DNA of 64,000 bases. It comes from Paenarthrobacter nitroguajacolicus (lineage in GTDB: Bacteria; Actinomycetota; Actinomycetes; Actinomycetales; Micrococcaceae). A program made the position numbers and the translations under genes. The stretch is from assembly GCF_007786235.1 (NCBI RefSeq), contig NZ_VNFK01000020.1, positions 34,572 through 98,571 of the forward strand, written 5' to 3'. The notes beneath the pieces were generated by a model, which saw nothing but the letters and a program-made list of their open reading frames with translations, was not told the DNA's origin and made no database searches. Every line of letters begins with the position of its first letter. The stretch's first letter is position 1. Positions 31,946 through 40,821 of this stretch are shown piece by piece.

Positions 31946-32082
31946 GGAATTTCCTCCTCATCCGCCGGCAGTTCCAAAACCTGCCAGCCACTTCCGCATC
32001 CCGGTACCGCCGGGCAAATCGGTTGCTGGCCCGCCGTCGCGCTTTCCCGCTAAGGAAAACCAGACTGGCGGGCCAGATAACT

Positions 32083-32469
32083 TTAGCCTACCTGTTGTTC
32101 GTACTCCGATGCACTGAGCAGGGAATCCACTGCATCTGCTTCTGCGAGCTTTACCTCAATGAGCCAACCTTCGCCGTACGGGTCCGAGTTGATCAGGGCA
32201 GGATCAGTGTCCAGGGCGTCATTGCGATTGGTGACCTCGCCGGACACCGGGGCGTAAATGTCACTGACGCTCTTGGTGGACTCGACCTCGCCCACAACCT
32301 CATTGCCGGTGACCTTCGTCCCCGGTTCGGGCATCTGGGCATACACCACATCACCCAACGCGTCCTGCGCAAAGTCGGTAATGCCAATCCGCACTACGCC
32401 ATCGGCATCTGGAGCGGTAACCCATTCGTGTTCGGCGGTGTACGAAAGTTCTTCTGGAATATTGCTCAC
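32083..32469 (-). CDS. gcvH: glycine cleavage system H protein
   Basis: GcvH carries the methylamine group on a lipoyl lysine between the P, T and L proteins of glycine cleavage. From the GTG at 32469, with AAAGG six bases upstream, it is 128 residues; the frame continues upstream but is not family-like. The lipoylation motif ESTKSVSDIYAPVSGEV has Lys66. LSYTAEHEWV near the start and ITDFAQDALGD are typical. It leads the gcvH-garA-ftsR-DUF151 group as in mycobacteria. The P, T and L genes are not in the window. Confidence 0.96.
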   Translation of the reverse strand: MSNIPEELSYTAEHEWVTAPDADGVVRIGITDFAQDALGDVVYAQMPEPGTKVTGNEVVGEVESTKSVSDIYAPVSGEVTNRNDALDTDPALINSDPYGEGWLIEVKLAEADAVDSLLSASEYEQQVG

Positions 32470-32586
32470 GGGTGGCCTTTCATCGGGACAATTACGAACC
32501 TCGACGGCGGCCCACACTGTCGGCCACCGCTGAAAGTATAGGCACAATTCCCCTGCGCCTGATGGGGTCTCTGCAATGATTGACCC

Positions 32587-33168
32587 ATGACTGAACAAGC
32601 ACAAGTACCAGCTCAGAAAAAGCGCAATTGGGGCGTCAAAATTATCCTGATCCTGGTGGCATTGCTTGTCGCCGTAGCAGCCTACTTCATTCTTGGTGCC
32701 ATACTTCCCCGCTGGTGGTCCGATGTCATCGCCGGCCAGATCCGTCGGGATCTCGGCGCCAGCGTCCTGGTGGGCATGTTCTACGGTTTCGTCTTCACTT
32801 TCCTTCCACTCCTGGTTGCGTGGCAGGCCACGCGCAAATCGGTGGGATGGCCGTGGAAGATCGTCATACTCCTGGTAGCCGTCGCCATCGCTACTCCGAA
32901 CCTGCTCACCGCCGGCATCGTCTTCGGCAGCACGGAATCAGCCCACGCCGGGCAACGCACGCTGAGCGTCGATGCAGGATTCTTCACCACCTGGACGGCG
33001 GTTTCCGCAATCGCTGCCGTGGTGGTCTTCATTGCGGTCACCGTACTCTGGGCGCTCTGGCGGCGGCGTGGCAAGCAAATGAAGGTACTGAGGCAAGCAG
33101 AAAACGAACGCATCAGGGCTGCGAAAACCGCAGAGGCGGAACGGCAGGACCCCACACCGAACGTTTAA
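32587..33168 (+). CDS. hypothetical four-pass membrane protein
   Basis: The 193-residue protein has a basic start (QKKRNWGVK), membrane segments at about 17-39, 58-79, 86-108 and 131-155, and a highly charged C-terminal helix (RRRGKQMKVLRQAENERIRAAK). The tryptophan pair in LPRWWSDVI is notable. It diverges from gcvH across about 115 bp and ends at a clear terminator, so it is a single-gene unit. I do not recognise the family; no transport motif is visible. Confidence 0.8.
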   Translation: MTEQAQVPAQKKRNWGVKIILILVALLVAVAAYFILGAILPRWWSDVIAGQIRRDLGASVLVGMFYGFVFTFLPLLVAWQATRKSVGWPWKIVILLVAVAIATPNLLTAGIVFGSTESAHAGQRTLSVDAGFFTTWTAVSAIAAVVVFIAVTVLWALWRRRGKQMKVLRQAENERIRAAKTAEAERQDPTPNV

Positions 33169-33175
33169 TATGCGA

Positions 33176-33210
33176 AAGCCCGCCGCGGACATGGTCAGCG
33201 GCGGGCTTCT
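33176..33210 (+). terminator. rho-independent terminator
   Basis: An 11-bp stem (AAGCCCGCCGC / GCGGCGGGCTT, 11-nt loop) followed by CTTC separates the four-pass membrane gene from the convergent MFS gene. Confidence 0.85.
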
Positions 33211-33229
33211 TCGTTCAGGCAGCCCATCG

Positions 33230-34438
33230 TCAGGCGACAGGCGCCTCGCGCGGTTCGCGTTCGACGTCGGACATTGCGGCGGGCGTCCCGCCTCCCCTGC
33301 GCTTTGCGGTTGCAGCCGCTGCCAGCATGACCAGCAGTGCGGCAACGGTAATGCCTGCCCCGGCCCAGATGGGCGAGGTGTAGCCCAGGCCGGCGGTAAT
33401 GGTCACCCCGCCAAGCCAGGCTCCCAGCGCATTACCCAGGTTGAAGGCACCGATGTTCGCACCGGAAGCCAACGTTGGGGCAGTGGACGCAAAGTGCATG
33501 ACCCGCATCTGCAACCCCGGAACCGTGGCAAAGCCAAAACCACCCATCAAGGCAAGCGAGATCAATGTGGCAGTACTGTTGCCCGCGGTGAGGGCGAAGA
33601 AGACCAGCACCACCACAAGGCCGGCGAGGATGACAATAAGGGTCTTATCCAGGGCCTTGTCGGCAGCCCTGCCACCGAGGAAGTTTCCAACGAATAGACC
33701 GCCACCAAAGAGCACCAGGAGCCACGGAACTGCGCTGGACTCGAATCCGGAAACCTCAGTGAGGGTGAAAGCAATATAGGTGAAGGCGCCGAACATGCCG
33801 CCAAAGCCGAGGATGGTCACGATGATGGACAGCCATACTTGGCCGGACTTGAAGGCGCCCAGCTCGCTGCGAAGACCCTTGGCGGGCTCAGTGCTGGCTT
33901 TGGGGACCATGAGTGCGATGCCAAGCAGCGCGACTACGCCGATTGCGGTGATGGCCCAGAACGTGGAACGCCAGCCAAAGTTCTGGCCGAGCAGGGTTCC
34001 GAACGGCACACCCAGCACATTGGCCGCAGTAAGCCCCGTGAACATGATGGCGATGGCACCGGCCTTCTTGTGGGCGGGTACGAGGCTGGCAGCAACGACC
34101 GAGCCGATGCCGAAGAAGGCACCGTGGCACAGTGCTGCAACGATGCGACCGATCAACATGGCTGTGTAAGTATCGGCAATCGCCGAAAGGAAGTTGCCGG
34201 CAATAAAGAGAACAAGCAGGCCGATAAGGACCGGCTTGCGAGGCAGCCGGGTGACCGCGGCCGTCACCAGGAGGGCGCCAACGGTGACACTCAGGGCATA
34301 GCCGGAGATGAACCAGCCAGCTGAAGCCTCGCTGACCTGGAAGTCGGCAGCAACTTCCGGCAAGAGGCCCATGATCACGAATTCGGTCAGTCCGATGCCG
34401 AATCCACCGAGGGCAAGGGCAATCAACCCTGCGGGCAT
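33230..34438 (-). CDS. MFS efflux transporter, DHA1 (AraJ/chloramphenicol-efflux) type
   Basis: The 402-residue protein, from the ATG at 34438 with an AAGGAG six bases upstream, has about twelve membrane segments. The opening GGFGIGLTEFVIMGLLPEVA is the drug:proton antiporter motif of the DHA1 group. GRIVAALCHGAFFGIG follows in the first half, and the second half begins after the loop around MVPKASTEPAKGLRSELG. It is divergent from a MarR gene with a shared operator-like region, the usual arrangement of a repressor-controlled efflux pump. Substrate is not predictable. Confidence 0.92.
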   Translation of the reverse strand: MPAGLIALALGGFGIGLTEFVIMGLLPEVAADFQVSEASAGWFISGYALSVTVGALLVTAAVTRLPRKPVLIGLLVLFIAGNFLSAIADTYTAMLIGRIVAALCHGAFFGIGSVVAASLVPAHKKAGAIAIMFTGLTAANVLGVPFGTLLGQNFGWRSTFWAITAIGVVALLGIALMVPKASTEPAKGLRSELGAFKSGQVWLSIIVTILGFGGMFGAFTYIAFTLTEVSGFESSAVPWLLVLFGGGLFVGNFLGGRAADKALDKTLIVILAGLVVVLVFFALTAGNSTATLISLALMGGFGFATVPGLQMRVMHFASTAPTLASGANIGAFNLGNALGAWLGGVTITAGLGYTSPIWAGAGITVAALLVMLAAAATAKRRGGGTPAAMSDVEREPREAPVA

Positions 34439-34501
34439 GTGGAGCTCCTTAATTGATGGTTCCACGGAAAGTGGAAGTGCGCCGCCGGGAACCGTAGAAT
34501 A

Positions 34502-34558
34502 ATAGTTGCAGACGCTCTATATATAGTTGCACACGCTAGATACTTGCGCAAGCAACTA
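34502..34558. promoter_or_regulatory. MarR-type operator with two direct and one inverted repeat
   Basis: ATAGTTGCAGACGCT (34502-34516) and ATAGTTGCACACGCT (34523-34537) are direct repeats 21 bp apart, two helical turns. GCAACTA (34552-34558) is an inverted copy of TAGTTGC, and TTGCGCAA lies at 34545-34552. The cluster lies between the divergent MFS and MarR genes, so binding by the MarR protein could silence both. Confidence 0.75.
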
Positions 34559-34610
34559 CTTTGTGGACGCGTCGCGATTTATCCGAAAACAAGGCAGGAG
34601 CACAGCAGAC

Positions 34611-35057
34611 ATGGGCATCAAGGATGACGCCGTAGAAGTACGGGCACAGGGTTGGCGAACCCTTGCGGCCCTGCACGGAAGCATCGAGGCGGAACTGGAG
34701 AAGGCACTCCAGTCCTCCAGCGACCTGTCTGTAGTTGAGTACACCGTGCTGGATGCACTGAGCCGCCAGGACGGCTGGCACATGCGGATGCAGCAACTGG
34801 CCCGCGCCACCGCACTTTCCAGCAGCGCCACCACCCGCCTGGTCAACCGACTCGAAGACCGGGGGCTGCTCACCCGGATCCTGTGCGCTGATGACCGGCG
34901 TGGCATCTACACCGAGCTCACGGCAGCGGGCCAGAAGCTCCTCGAAGCTGCCAAGCCGGTCCATGACGAGACCTTGGCGTCAGCCCTTGACGCCGCCGAG
35001 TCCGTGCCTGAGCTCGAGCCGCTGGTGAGGGCGCTCGGCGCACTGCAGAAGGTCTAG
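34611..35057 (+). CDS. MarR-family transcriptional repressor
   Basis: The 148-residue protein from the ATG at 34611 is a winged-helix dimer of the MarR family. It has WRTLAALHGSIEAEL, the recognition helix LARATALSSSATTRLVNRLEDRGLL, and the wing CADDRRGIYTELTAAG with the usual DxRxx-T pattern. The frame is open from 34527, but the operator repeats overlap that stretch, so the downstream ATG is preferred. It diverges from the MFS transporter and very likely represses it. Confidence 0.92.
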   Translation: MGIKDDAVEVRAQGWRTLAALHGSIEAELEKALQSSSDLSVVEYTVLDALSRQDGWHMRMQQLARATALSSSATTRLVNRLEDRGLLTRILCADDRRGIYTELTAAGQKLLEAAKPVHDETLASALDAAESVPELEPLVRALGALQKV

Positions 35058-35090
35058 CCAAATCCCGGACCCGCCCGGGCATTAACGACC

Positions 35091-35130
35091 AAAGGCCGGA
35101 ATCCCGCGTTTCCGCGTGATTCCGGCCTTT
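35091..35130 (+). terminator. terminator after the MarR gene
   Basis: A 13-bp stem (AAAGGCCGGAATC / GATTCCGGCCTTT) with an inner CGCG stem and TTT ending lies 33 bp after the marR stop, immediately before the convergent tRNA gene. Confidence 0.9.
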
Positions 35131-35134
35131 ATGG

Positions 35135-35208
<74 letters not shown>

Positions 35209-35349
35209 CTGGTTCCACCGTTCTCCGCCTAAGTTTTCCTCCGAAGAGTCCCACCTAAGCAGTCCGGCCGAACCACCTCCAAAAGCTTACACGAAGTTGG
35301 AGGGTGCCAACGCCATCTCAGCCAAACTCCGCTGTGATGCCCGTCTCAG

Positions 35350-36900
35350 TTAGCGCTTCTTGCCACGCTTCTCGCGTACGCGCATGTTGACCTCGATGGG
35401 AGTGCCCTCGAAGCCGAAGGTTTCGCGGAGGCGACGCGTGATGAAGCGTCGGTATCCCGGGTCCAGGAAGCCAGTGGTGAACAGCACGAATTTCGGCGGT
35501 CGGCTGGATGCCTGGGTGCCGAAGAGAATGCGGGGCTGCTTTCCACCACGGACGGGGTGCGGGTGCGCTGCAACCAGCTCGCCCAGGAACGCGTTGAGGC
35601 GTCCGGTGGGGATACGGCGGTCCCAGCTCTCCAAAGCAATATCCAGCGCAGGGACCAAACGGTCCTTGTGCCAGCCGGTCTTGGCCGAGATGTTGACGCG
35701 GGGAGCCCATTCGACGTGGGCCAGGTCCTGCTCGATTTCCCGTTCGAGGTAACGGCGACGTTCGTCGTCCAGCAGATCCCATTTGTTGAACGCGAGCACC
35801 AGCGCTCGGCCGGACTCAATCGCCAACTGCAGGATGCGGACATCCTGCTCGCTCAGGACTTCGTCGACGGCAAGAAGCACGACGGCGACCTCCGCCTTCT
35901 CGAGCGCGGCCTGCGTACGCAGGGATGCGTAGAAGTCGGCACCCTGTGCCATGTGCTGGCGGCGGCGGATACCCGCGGTGTCAACGAAGCGCCAAGTGCG
36001 GTCACCGAGTTCGATGAATTCATCGACGGGGTCGCGCGTGGTGCCGGCCAGCGGATCCACCACGACGCGCTCGGAGCCAGCGAGCTTGTTCAGCAGCGAG
36101 GACTTGCCAACGTTGGGGCGGCCGATCAGGGCGATACGGCGAGGACCACCTGAGCGCTCCACGCCTTCCACCAACGAGTACTCGGGAAGGGTGTCCATGA
36201 CGTGGTCGAGGAGGTCGGCCACGCCGCGGCCGTGGAGTGCCGAAACAGGGTACGGCTGGCCGAAGCCCAGGCCCCACAATGCTGCGGAGTCCGCTTCCTG
36301 TGCGAAGTCGTCCACCTTGTTGGCCACCATGATGACCGGTTTCTTGCTCTTGCGGAGCATCTTCATGACGCCCTCATCCGTGGCGGTAGCGCCGACGGCG
36401 GAGTCCACCACGAAGAGAACAGCGTCAGCGAGCTCCACGGCCATCTCGGCCTGCTCGGCCACGCGGGCGTGGATGCCCCGGGCATCGTGTTCCCATCCAC
36501 CAGTGTCAACCAGGGTGAAGTTGCGTCCGTTCCAGCGGGCGGAATACATGACACGGTCGCGGGTAACACCCGGGGTGTCTTCCACTACTGCCTCGCGGCG
36601 GCCCAGGATGCGGTTCACCAGGGTGGACTTGCCCACGTTCGGACGACCGATGATGGCCAGGACGGGGTCAAGCTTGAGGGGACCTTCGTCGCCTTCATCG
36701 CCGTACTCGCCGCTGAGCAGCGCAGCATCTTCGTCGTCGAGGTCGTAGTCGTCCAGACCCGCGCGAAGGGTGGCGGCTCGGAGCTCGGCCTCGTCATCGT
36801 CCAGGGCAGCCAGGTTTTCAGCCACCTGGTCGGTGCCGGTGGGCGTGTATTCGTCGTCGCCGGCTCCGTGGAGGCCGGATTTTTGAGTCGTATCGCTCAT
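35350..36900 (-). CDS. der: ribosome-assembly GTPase Der (EngA)
   Basis: Der helps assemble the 50S subunit. The 516-residue protein has two tandem GTPase domains: the first P-loop GRPNVGKS at 85-92 with DTPGVTRD, the second GRPNVGKSSLLNKL near 260 with DPLAGTTRDPVD. NKVDD and NKWD give guanine specificity. A KH-like domain ends the protein in a basic tail. The first 78 residues form an acidic, disordered-looking extension (DDDEAELRAATL, GEYGDEGDEGP), which is longer than in most bacteria. It lies 10 bp after the acyltransferase gene in a tight der-plsC-cmk-tyrA order. Confidence 0.97.
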   Translation of the reverse strand: MSDTTQKSGLHGAGDDEYTPTGTDQVAENLAALDDDEAELRAATLRAGLDDYDLDDEDAALLSGEYGDEGDEGPLKLDPVLAIIGRPNVGKSTLVNRILGRREAVVEDTPGVTRDRVMYSARWNGRNFTLVDTGGWEHDARGIHARVAEQAEMAVELADAVLFVVDSAVGATATDEGVMKMLRKSKKPVIMVANKVDDFAQEADSAALWGLGFGQPYPVSALHGRGVADLLDHVMDTLPEYSLVEGVERSGGPRRIALIGRPNVGKSSLLNKLAGSERVVVDPLAGTTRDPVDEFIELGDRTWRFVDTAGIRRRQHMAQGADFYASLRTQAALEKAEVAVVLLAVDEVLSEQDVRILQLAIESGRALVLAFNKWDLLDDERRRYLEREIEQDLAHVEWAPRVNISAKTGWHKDRLVPALDIALESWDRRIPTGRLNAFLGELVAAHPHPVRGGKQPRILFGTQASSRPPKFVLFTTGFLDPGYRRFITRRLRETFGFEGTPIEVNMRVREKRGKKR

Positions 36901-36910
36901 TGCACTTTCC

Positions 36911-37645
36911 TTAGTGGTGGTCTGCCGGCGTCCCGGCTACTGCTGATTGGCGGTGCTGCGGAGTGGATGATCCGGGCGCAGGCTCCGAGGGGAGGCCCTG
37001 GCCTGTGGCCCGAATGGCACCCTGGACATGTTCTGCCAGGGCTGCACGGATCTCCGCAGCCGCCCTGTCCATTGAAACACGCCCGGGTTCGCCCTTCCGG
37101 CGCTTCACCGTGATGGGTTCGCCGAAGCTGACATACAGCTTTCGGCGTGGTGTTGGAATATGGTCTCGATGCTCGTCGCCCTGACGGGTTCCAAGGATGG
37201 CGACAGGTATGACGGTTGCTCCTGAGTTGAGGGCGAGCCAGGCAACTCCGGAACTGATACTCGCCGCTGCGCCACTCCCCCGGGTCCCTTCCGGCAGAAT
37301 TCCGACGCAACGGCCGGCGTCGAGCAGTTTCTTGCCGGTATGCAATGCGGTGCGGTCACCGGTCCGGTCCACCGGAATTTGGCCGGAGCCCCGGAGGACC
37401 TTGCCCAGGAAGCCTTTGAACATCTCTTTCTTGACCAAAATGTGCATGGGGCGCGGCGAAGCGCCGAACATCACTGGTCCATCCAGGAAGCTGATGTGGT
37501 TTCCGGCGAAAACCACCGGCCCGGCGGCGGGCACGTTGCTTTTGCCCGTCACCGCTGTCCGATAGATGACGTGGTCCAGGATCCACCCGACCGGCCGGCT
37601 CCACAGACGGGTCCACTCAGCCGGAAGCTGATTCTCAGTCCCCAT
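36911..37645 (-). CDS. 1-acyl-sn-glycerol-3-phosphate acyltransferase (PlsC family)
   Basis: This 244-residue enzyme acylates lysophosphatidate in phospholipid synthesis. The catalytic HX4D box is H50ISFLD55 and EGTR lies at 119-122. VKKEMFKGFLGKVLRGSGQIPVDR between them is typical of the actinobacterial PlsC group. The start overlaps the cmk end by 11 nt and the stop is 10 bp before der, so it is co-transcribed with both. It is one of two PlsC-like genes in the window; the other is at 18584. Confidence 0.93.
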   Translation of the reverse strand: MGTENQLPAEWTRLWSRPVGWILDHVIYRTAVTGKSNVPAAGPVVFAGNHISFLDGPVMFGASPRPMHILVKKEMFKGFLGKVLRGSGQIPVDRTGDRTALHTGKKLLDAGRCVGILPEGTRGSGAAASISSGVAWLALNSGATVIPVAILGTRQGDEHRDHIPTPRRKLYVSFGEPITVKRRKGEPGRVSMDRAAAEIRAALAEHVQGAIRATGQGLPSEPAPGSSTPQHRQSAVAGTPADHH

Positions 37646-38348
37646 AGATGACCTTGCTGACGATCGCCAGAGCGGTATCCACGGTTTCTTCGAAGTTGAG
37701 GTCCGAGGAATCGAGTGTCACCACGCCGTCGGCTGCTTGCGTAAAGTTCACCACCGTGGAGTCCTTGGCATCGCGCTGGAAGACCTGGGCGGCGAGCTGT
37801 TCCTTGCTTTGGGTGCCGCCCAACTGGATTCCGCGACGCCGGAGCCTGGCTTCCTCACTGGCGGTCAGGAGCATGCGGACCTCGGCATTGGGAACGACGA
37901 CGGTGGTGATGTCGCGTCCTTCCACCACCATGCGGTGGTGGTGCTGGTCGACCAGCTCGCGCTGACGTCGGATCAGCTCGGTACGGGCGCCGAGGGTGGT
38001 AGCCACTGCACTCACCGACGAAGAGATCAACGGATCCCGGATTTCGTCCGTGATGTCTGTTCCATCAACAGCAACGTACTCCGTGGCCGTGGTGGTGCTG
38101 ATCTCCAAAGGCATGGTCTTGGAGGCCTGTTCCACCGCAGCACCATCTTGGAGGTCGACGCCGGTCTTGAGGCAATACCACGTCAGGGCGCGGTACATCG
38201 CACCGGTGTCGAGGTACGCCAGCTTCAAGCGTCTGGCGACTTCCTTGCTGACACTGGACTTTCCCGATCCTGACGGGCCGTCGATCGCAATCACGAGCGG
38301 CTTGCCGGGACGGGCGACTGTCTCCGGTCCAAAAAATTCACGCGTCAT
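37635..38348 (-). CDS. cmk: cytidylate kinase
   Basis: Cmk phosphorylates CMP and dCMP. The P-loop GPSGSGKSS lies early in the chain, followed by LDTGAMYRALTW, the CMP-binding VVEGRDITTVVVPNAEVRMLLTASEEARLRRR region and a C-terminal VDTALAIVSKV. I chose the ATG at 38348, which overlaps the tyrA stop as TAATG, giving 237 residues; an ATG at 38366 would add six. The cmk-der pairing is common in actinobacteria. The stop overlaps the acyltransferase by 11 nt. Confidence 0.96.
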   Translation of the reverse strand: MTREFFGPETVARPGKPLVIAIDGPSGSGKSSVSKEVARRLKLAYLDTGAMYRALTWYCLKTGVDLQDGAAVEQASKTMPLEISTTTATEYVAVDGTDITDEIRDPLISSSVSAVATTLGARTELIRRQRELVDQHHHRMVVEGRDITTVVVPNAEVRMLLTASEEARLRRRGIQLGGTQSKEQLAAQVFQRDAKDSTVVNFTQAADGVVTLDSSDLNFEETVDTALAIVSKVIYGD

Positions 38349-39454
38349 TACTGGAGTACCCGCCATCCACGGTCAGTCAAAGCTTCAACAAGGAGGTCAT
38401 GCTTGCTGGGAAGGACGGAAAGCTCCACCATGCCCACGTTTTGTCCCGACGAATGGTCGAGGCGAAGGTCTTCGACGTTGACGCCGATCTCACCGATCTC
38501 CGTGAGGAGGTGTGCGATCTGGCCCGGCTTGTCATCCACCAGGATGGTGAGCCACGAGTATGCCTGCGGAGGTCCGCCGTGCTTGCCGGGGATCCTAGCC
38601 TGGCCTGCATTGCCTTCACTGATCAGCTGTGCAAGGTCAAGCCGTGCACCGGGTGCCAACGGTTCTTCCAGCGTGCCGATCAAACGATTCAGGTCCTCGC
38701 GGACACCGTGCAGGATGGACACTACCTTTTCCGCATTGCCACCCAGGATCTGCACCCAGAGGGTGGGATCGCTGGCTGCGATACGGGTGGTGTCACGGAG
38801 TCCGTTGCCTGCCAAGGAGAGAGCGTGCAGAGGTGTACCCTGCAAGCGGCTCGCCAGAAGCGAGGACATGATTTGCGGCAAATGCGATACCAGCGCCACA
38901 GCTTCATCGTGCTCGTCCGCGGTGAACTGCGAAACGATCGCCCCAAGGTCCCCCGCCAGTGAACGCGCAGTTTGGACGGCGTCGCCCGCGGTTTCCTCCG
39001 ACGGGCAGACCACCCACGGCATCGAAGTGAAAAGTTCACCCCTGGCCGCGACAGGGCCGGACTTTTCCCGACCTGCCATCGGATGCGTTCCCACGTATCG
39101 GGACAGATCCACGCCACGTTCGCGCAACTGCGCCTGGATGGTCGCTTTAACGCTGGCAATGTCCACCACGACGGCGGAAGGGTAGTCCGCCAGGGCTTTC
39201 TCCACGACGTCGGACGTGACATCCGGCGGAGCGGCGACGACTACCAACTGGGGTTCTTCGTCCAGCTCCGCCAGAGGCCGACCCGCACCGATATCCACCG
39301 CGACCGCCTGATTGGTGGGCGAAGGATCGGAAAGGAACACCGGAACCCCGCGTCCGCGCAGGCCGAGGCCGATGCTGGCCCCAAGCAAGCCCGTACCGAG
39401 AACGACGACCGGGCCATCAAGATGGCCCCGGCCGTGCGTACCGAATGCCGACAT
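38348..39454 (-). CDS. tyrA: prephenate dehydrogenase
   Basis: TyrA oxidatively decarboxylates prephenate to hydroxyphenylpyruvate on the way to tyrosine. The 368-residue protein starts with the NAD-binding VVLGTGLLGASIGLGL. It then has VVDIASVKATI, THPMAGREKSG (prephenate binding) and DEHDEAVALVSHLPQIMSS. A C-terminal ACT domain (YSWLTILVDDKPGQIAHLLTEIGEIGVNVEDLRLDH) suggests feedback control by tyrosine. The stop overlaps the cmk start. It and the DAHP synthase at 17114 are the two aromatic-pathway genes in the window. Confidence 0.95.
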   Translation of the reverse strand: MSAFGTHGRGHLDGPVVVLGTGLLGASIGLGLRGRGVPVFLSDPSPTNQAVAVDIGAGRPLAELDEEPQLVVVAAPPDVTSDVVEKALADYPSAVVVDIASVKATIQAQLRERGVDLSRYVGTHPMAGREKSGPVAARGELFTSMPWVVCPSEETAGDAVQTARSLAGDLGAIVSQFTADEHDEAVALVSHLPQIMSSLLASRLQGTPLHALSLAGNGLRDTTRIAASDPTLWVQILGGNAEKVVSILHGVREDLNRLIGTLEEPLAPGARLDLAQLISEGNAGQARIPGKHGGPPQAYSWLTILVDDKPGQIAHLLTEIGEIGVNVEDLRLDHSSGQNVGMVELSVLPSKHDLLVEALTDRGWRVLQ

Positions 39455-39457
39455 GCC

Positions 39458-40669
39458 CTAGAGCCCCACAGATGCCAGGAGGTGTCCGACTTCCTGCCTG
39501 CCAAGGTTGCGGATGCTGCCCTGGCGCTGGTCGCCTAAGCCAATGGGACCGACCTTGACGCGGACAAGCCGCTCTACCGGGAACCCGACGGCGTCAAACA
39601 TACGGCGCACAATGCGGTTCTTGCCCGAGTGCAGGACGACCTCGATGAGGACGTGGCCCGGGGTGGAATCAACCAAACGGAAGGAGTCCACGGCAGCTAC
39701 GCCGTCTTCAAGCTCGACGCCGTTCTTCAGCTTTGCGCCCACGCCCTGCGGGAACGGGCCACGCACCTGGACCAGGTACGTCTTGGGTACCTCATACGAA
39801 GGATGCGTCAGCCGGTTGGCGAGTTCGCCGTCGTTCGTCAGCAGCAGCAGTCCCTCGGTAGCGACGTCCAAGCGGCCGACGTGGAACAGGCGTTCGCCCT
39901 TGTTCTTGTTGTTCTTGAGGAAGTCGCTGATGCACGGGCGGCCTTCGGGGTCTTCCATGGTGGAAACGACGCCCTTGGGCTTGTTGAACACCATGTAGAC
40001 GAGGGTCTCGTCCAGCTGGATCCGGATGCCGTCCACGTGGATCACGGCGGACGTCGGATCTACGCGCATGCCCAGTTCGGTGGTGACCTGGCCATCGACC
40101 TCGACGCGGCCTTCGAGGATCATTTCCTCGCAGACGCGGCGGGAAGCCACGCCGGCCTGGGCCATGACCTTCTGCAGGCGGACGCCGTCGACATCGTGAA
40201 GATCAGACTGCGGGACCTCCTGGCGCGGACCCCGATTGCGGCCCGGCTTGCGGATGGGACCAAGGTTCTGGCCGAAGCGTTCGCTTCCGAAGGCTTTGGA
40301 GCCGTACTGCTTGGCCGGCTTTGCCTTGGGCTTCAGCGCGCCCGGCGTGCCGGGGGCCTTGCCAAAGCCGGGCTTATTGGAGCCGGGCTTGCGGAAAGGC
40401 TTGGCCGGCCTGGCGGCCTGGCCGCGATCGTAGTCGCCGGCCGACGTGGGGTTGTCGGGATCGAAGGGTGCCGCTTCGCGAGGCTTGGAAGCCTTGAAGG
40501 GGCGACCCTCGCCCTGGGGAAAGTTGCGCTTTCCAGCGCCGGCGCTGCCGCCGCGGCCGGAGAAGCCGCCGGCGTTGGAGCGGCCCGTGCCACCCCTGGC
40601 CTCATTGCGTCCAGAACTGTTGCGTCCCGAACCGTTACGTGGTGAACTCTGGCGTCCCGCCTGTGTCAT
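39458..40669 (-). CDS. rluB: rRNA/RNA pseudouridine synthase (RluB/RsuA group) with long basic extension
   Basis: The enzyme isomerises uridine in 23S or 16S rRNA. From the ATG at 40669 it is 403 residues. After a 150-residue low-complexity part rich in Gly, Arg, Lys, Pro and Ser come an S4 RNA-binding domain (VRLQKVMAQAGVASRRVCEEMI) and the catalytic domain. FNKPKGVVSTMED and GRLDVATEGLLLLTNDG carry the nucleophile Asp268. The catalytic half is normal; the basic N-terminus is unusual in length and may bind RNA loosely. It lies three bases after tyrA and next to scpB, as in many actinobacteria. Confidence 0.94.
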   Translation of the reverse strand: MTQAGRQSSPRNGSGRNSSGRNEARGGTGRSNAGGFSGRGGSAGAGKRNFPQGEGRPFKASKPREAAPFDPDNPTSAGDYDRGQAARPAKPFRKPGSNKPGFGKAPGTPGALKPKAKPAKQYGSKAFGSERFGQNLGPIRKPGRNRGPRQEVPQSDLHDVDGVRLQKVMAQAGVASRRVCEEMILEGRVEVDGQVTTELGMRVDPTSAVIHVDGIRIQLDETLVYMVFNKPKGVVSTMEDPEGRPCISDFLKNNKNKGERLFHVGRLDVATEGLLLLTNDGELANRLTHPSYEVPKTYLVQVRGPFPQGVGAKLKNGVELEDGVAAVDSFRLVDSTPGHVLIEVVLHSGKNRIVRRMFDAVGFPVERLVRVKVGPIGLGDQRQGSIRNLGRQEVGHLLASVGL

Positions 40670-40821
40670 GACCCGTCCTAGTGTAGTAATGGCCGGCATT
40701 TGGTGTTGAAATCAACACTAGCCAGCCGGGCAGACATCGTCTGCCCCTTGTCGCTGTGCACCCCTGAAAGGTGCTGTGAATCTGTATGGAATTGTCGTGC
40801 AGCGCCGGTGTAAGCCTGCGG

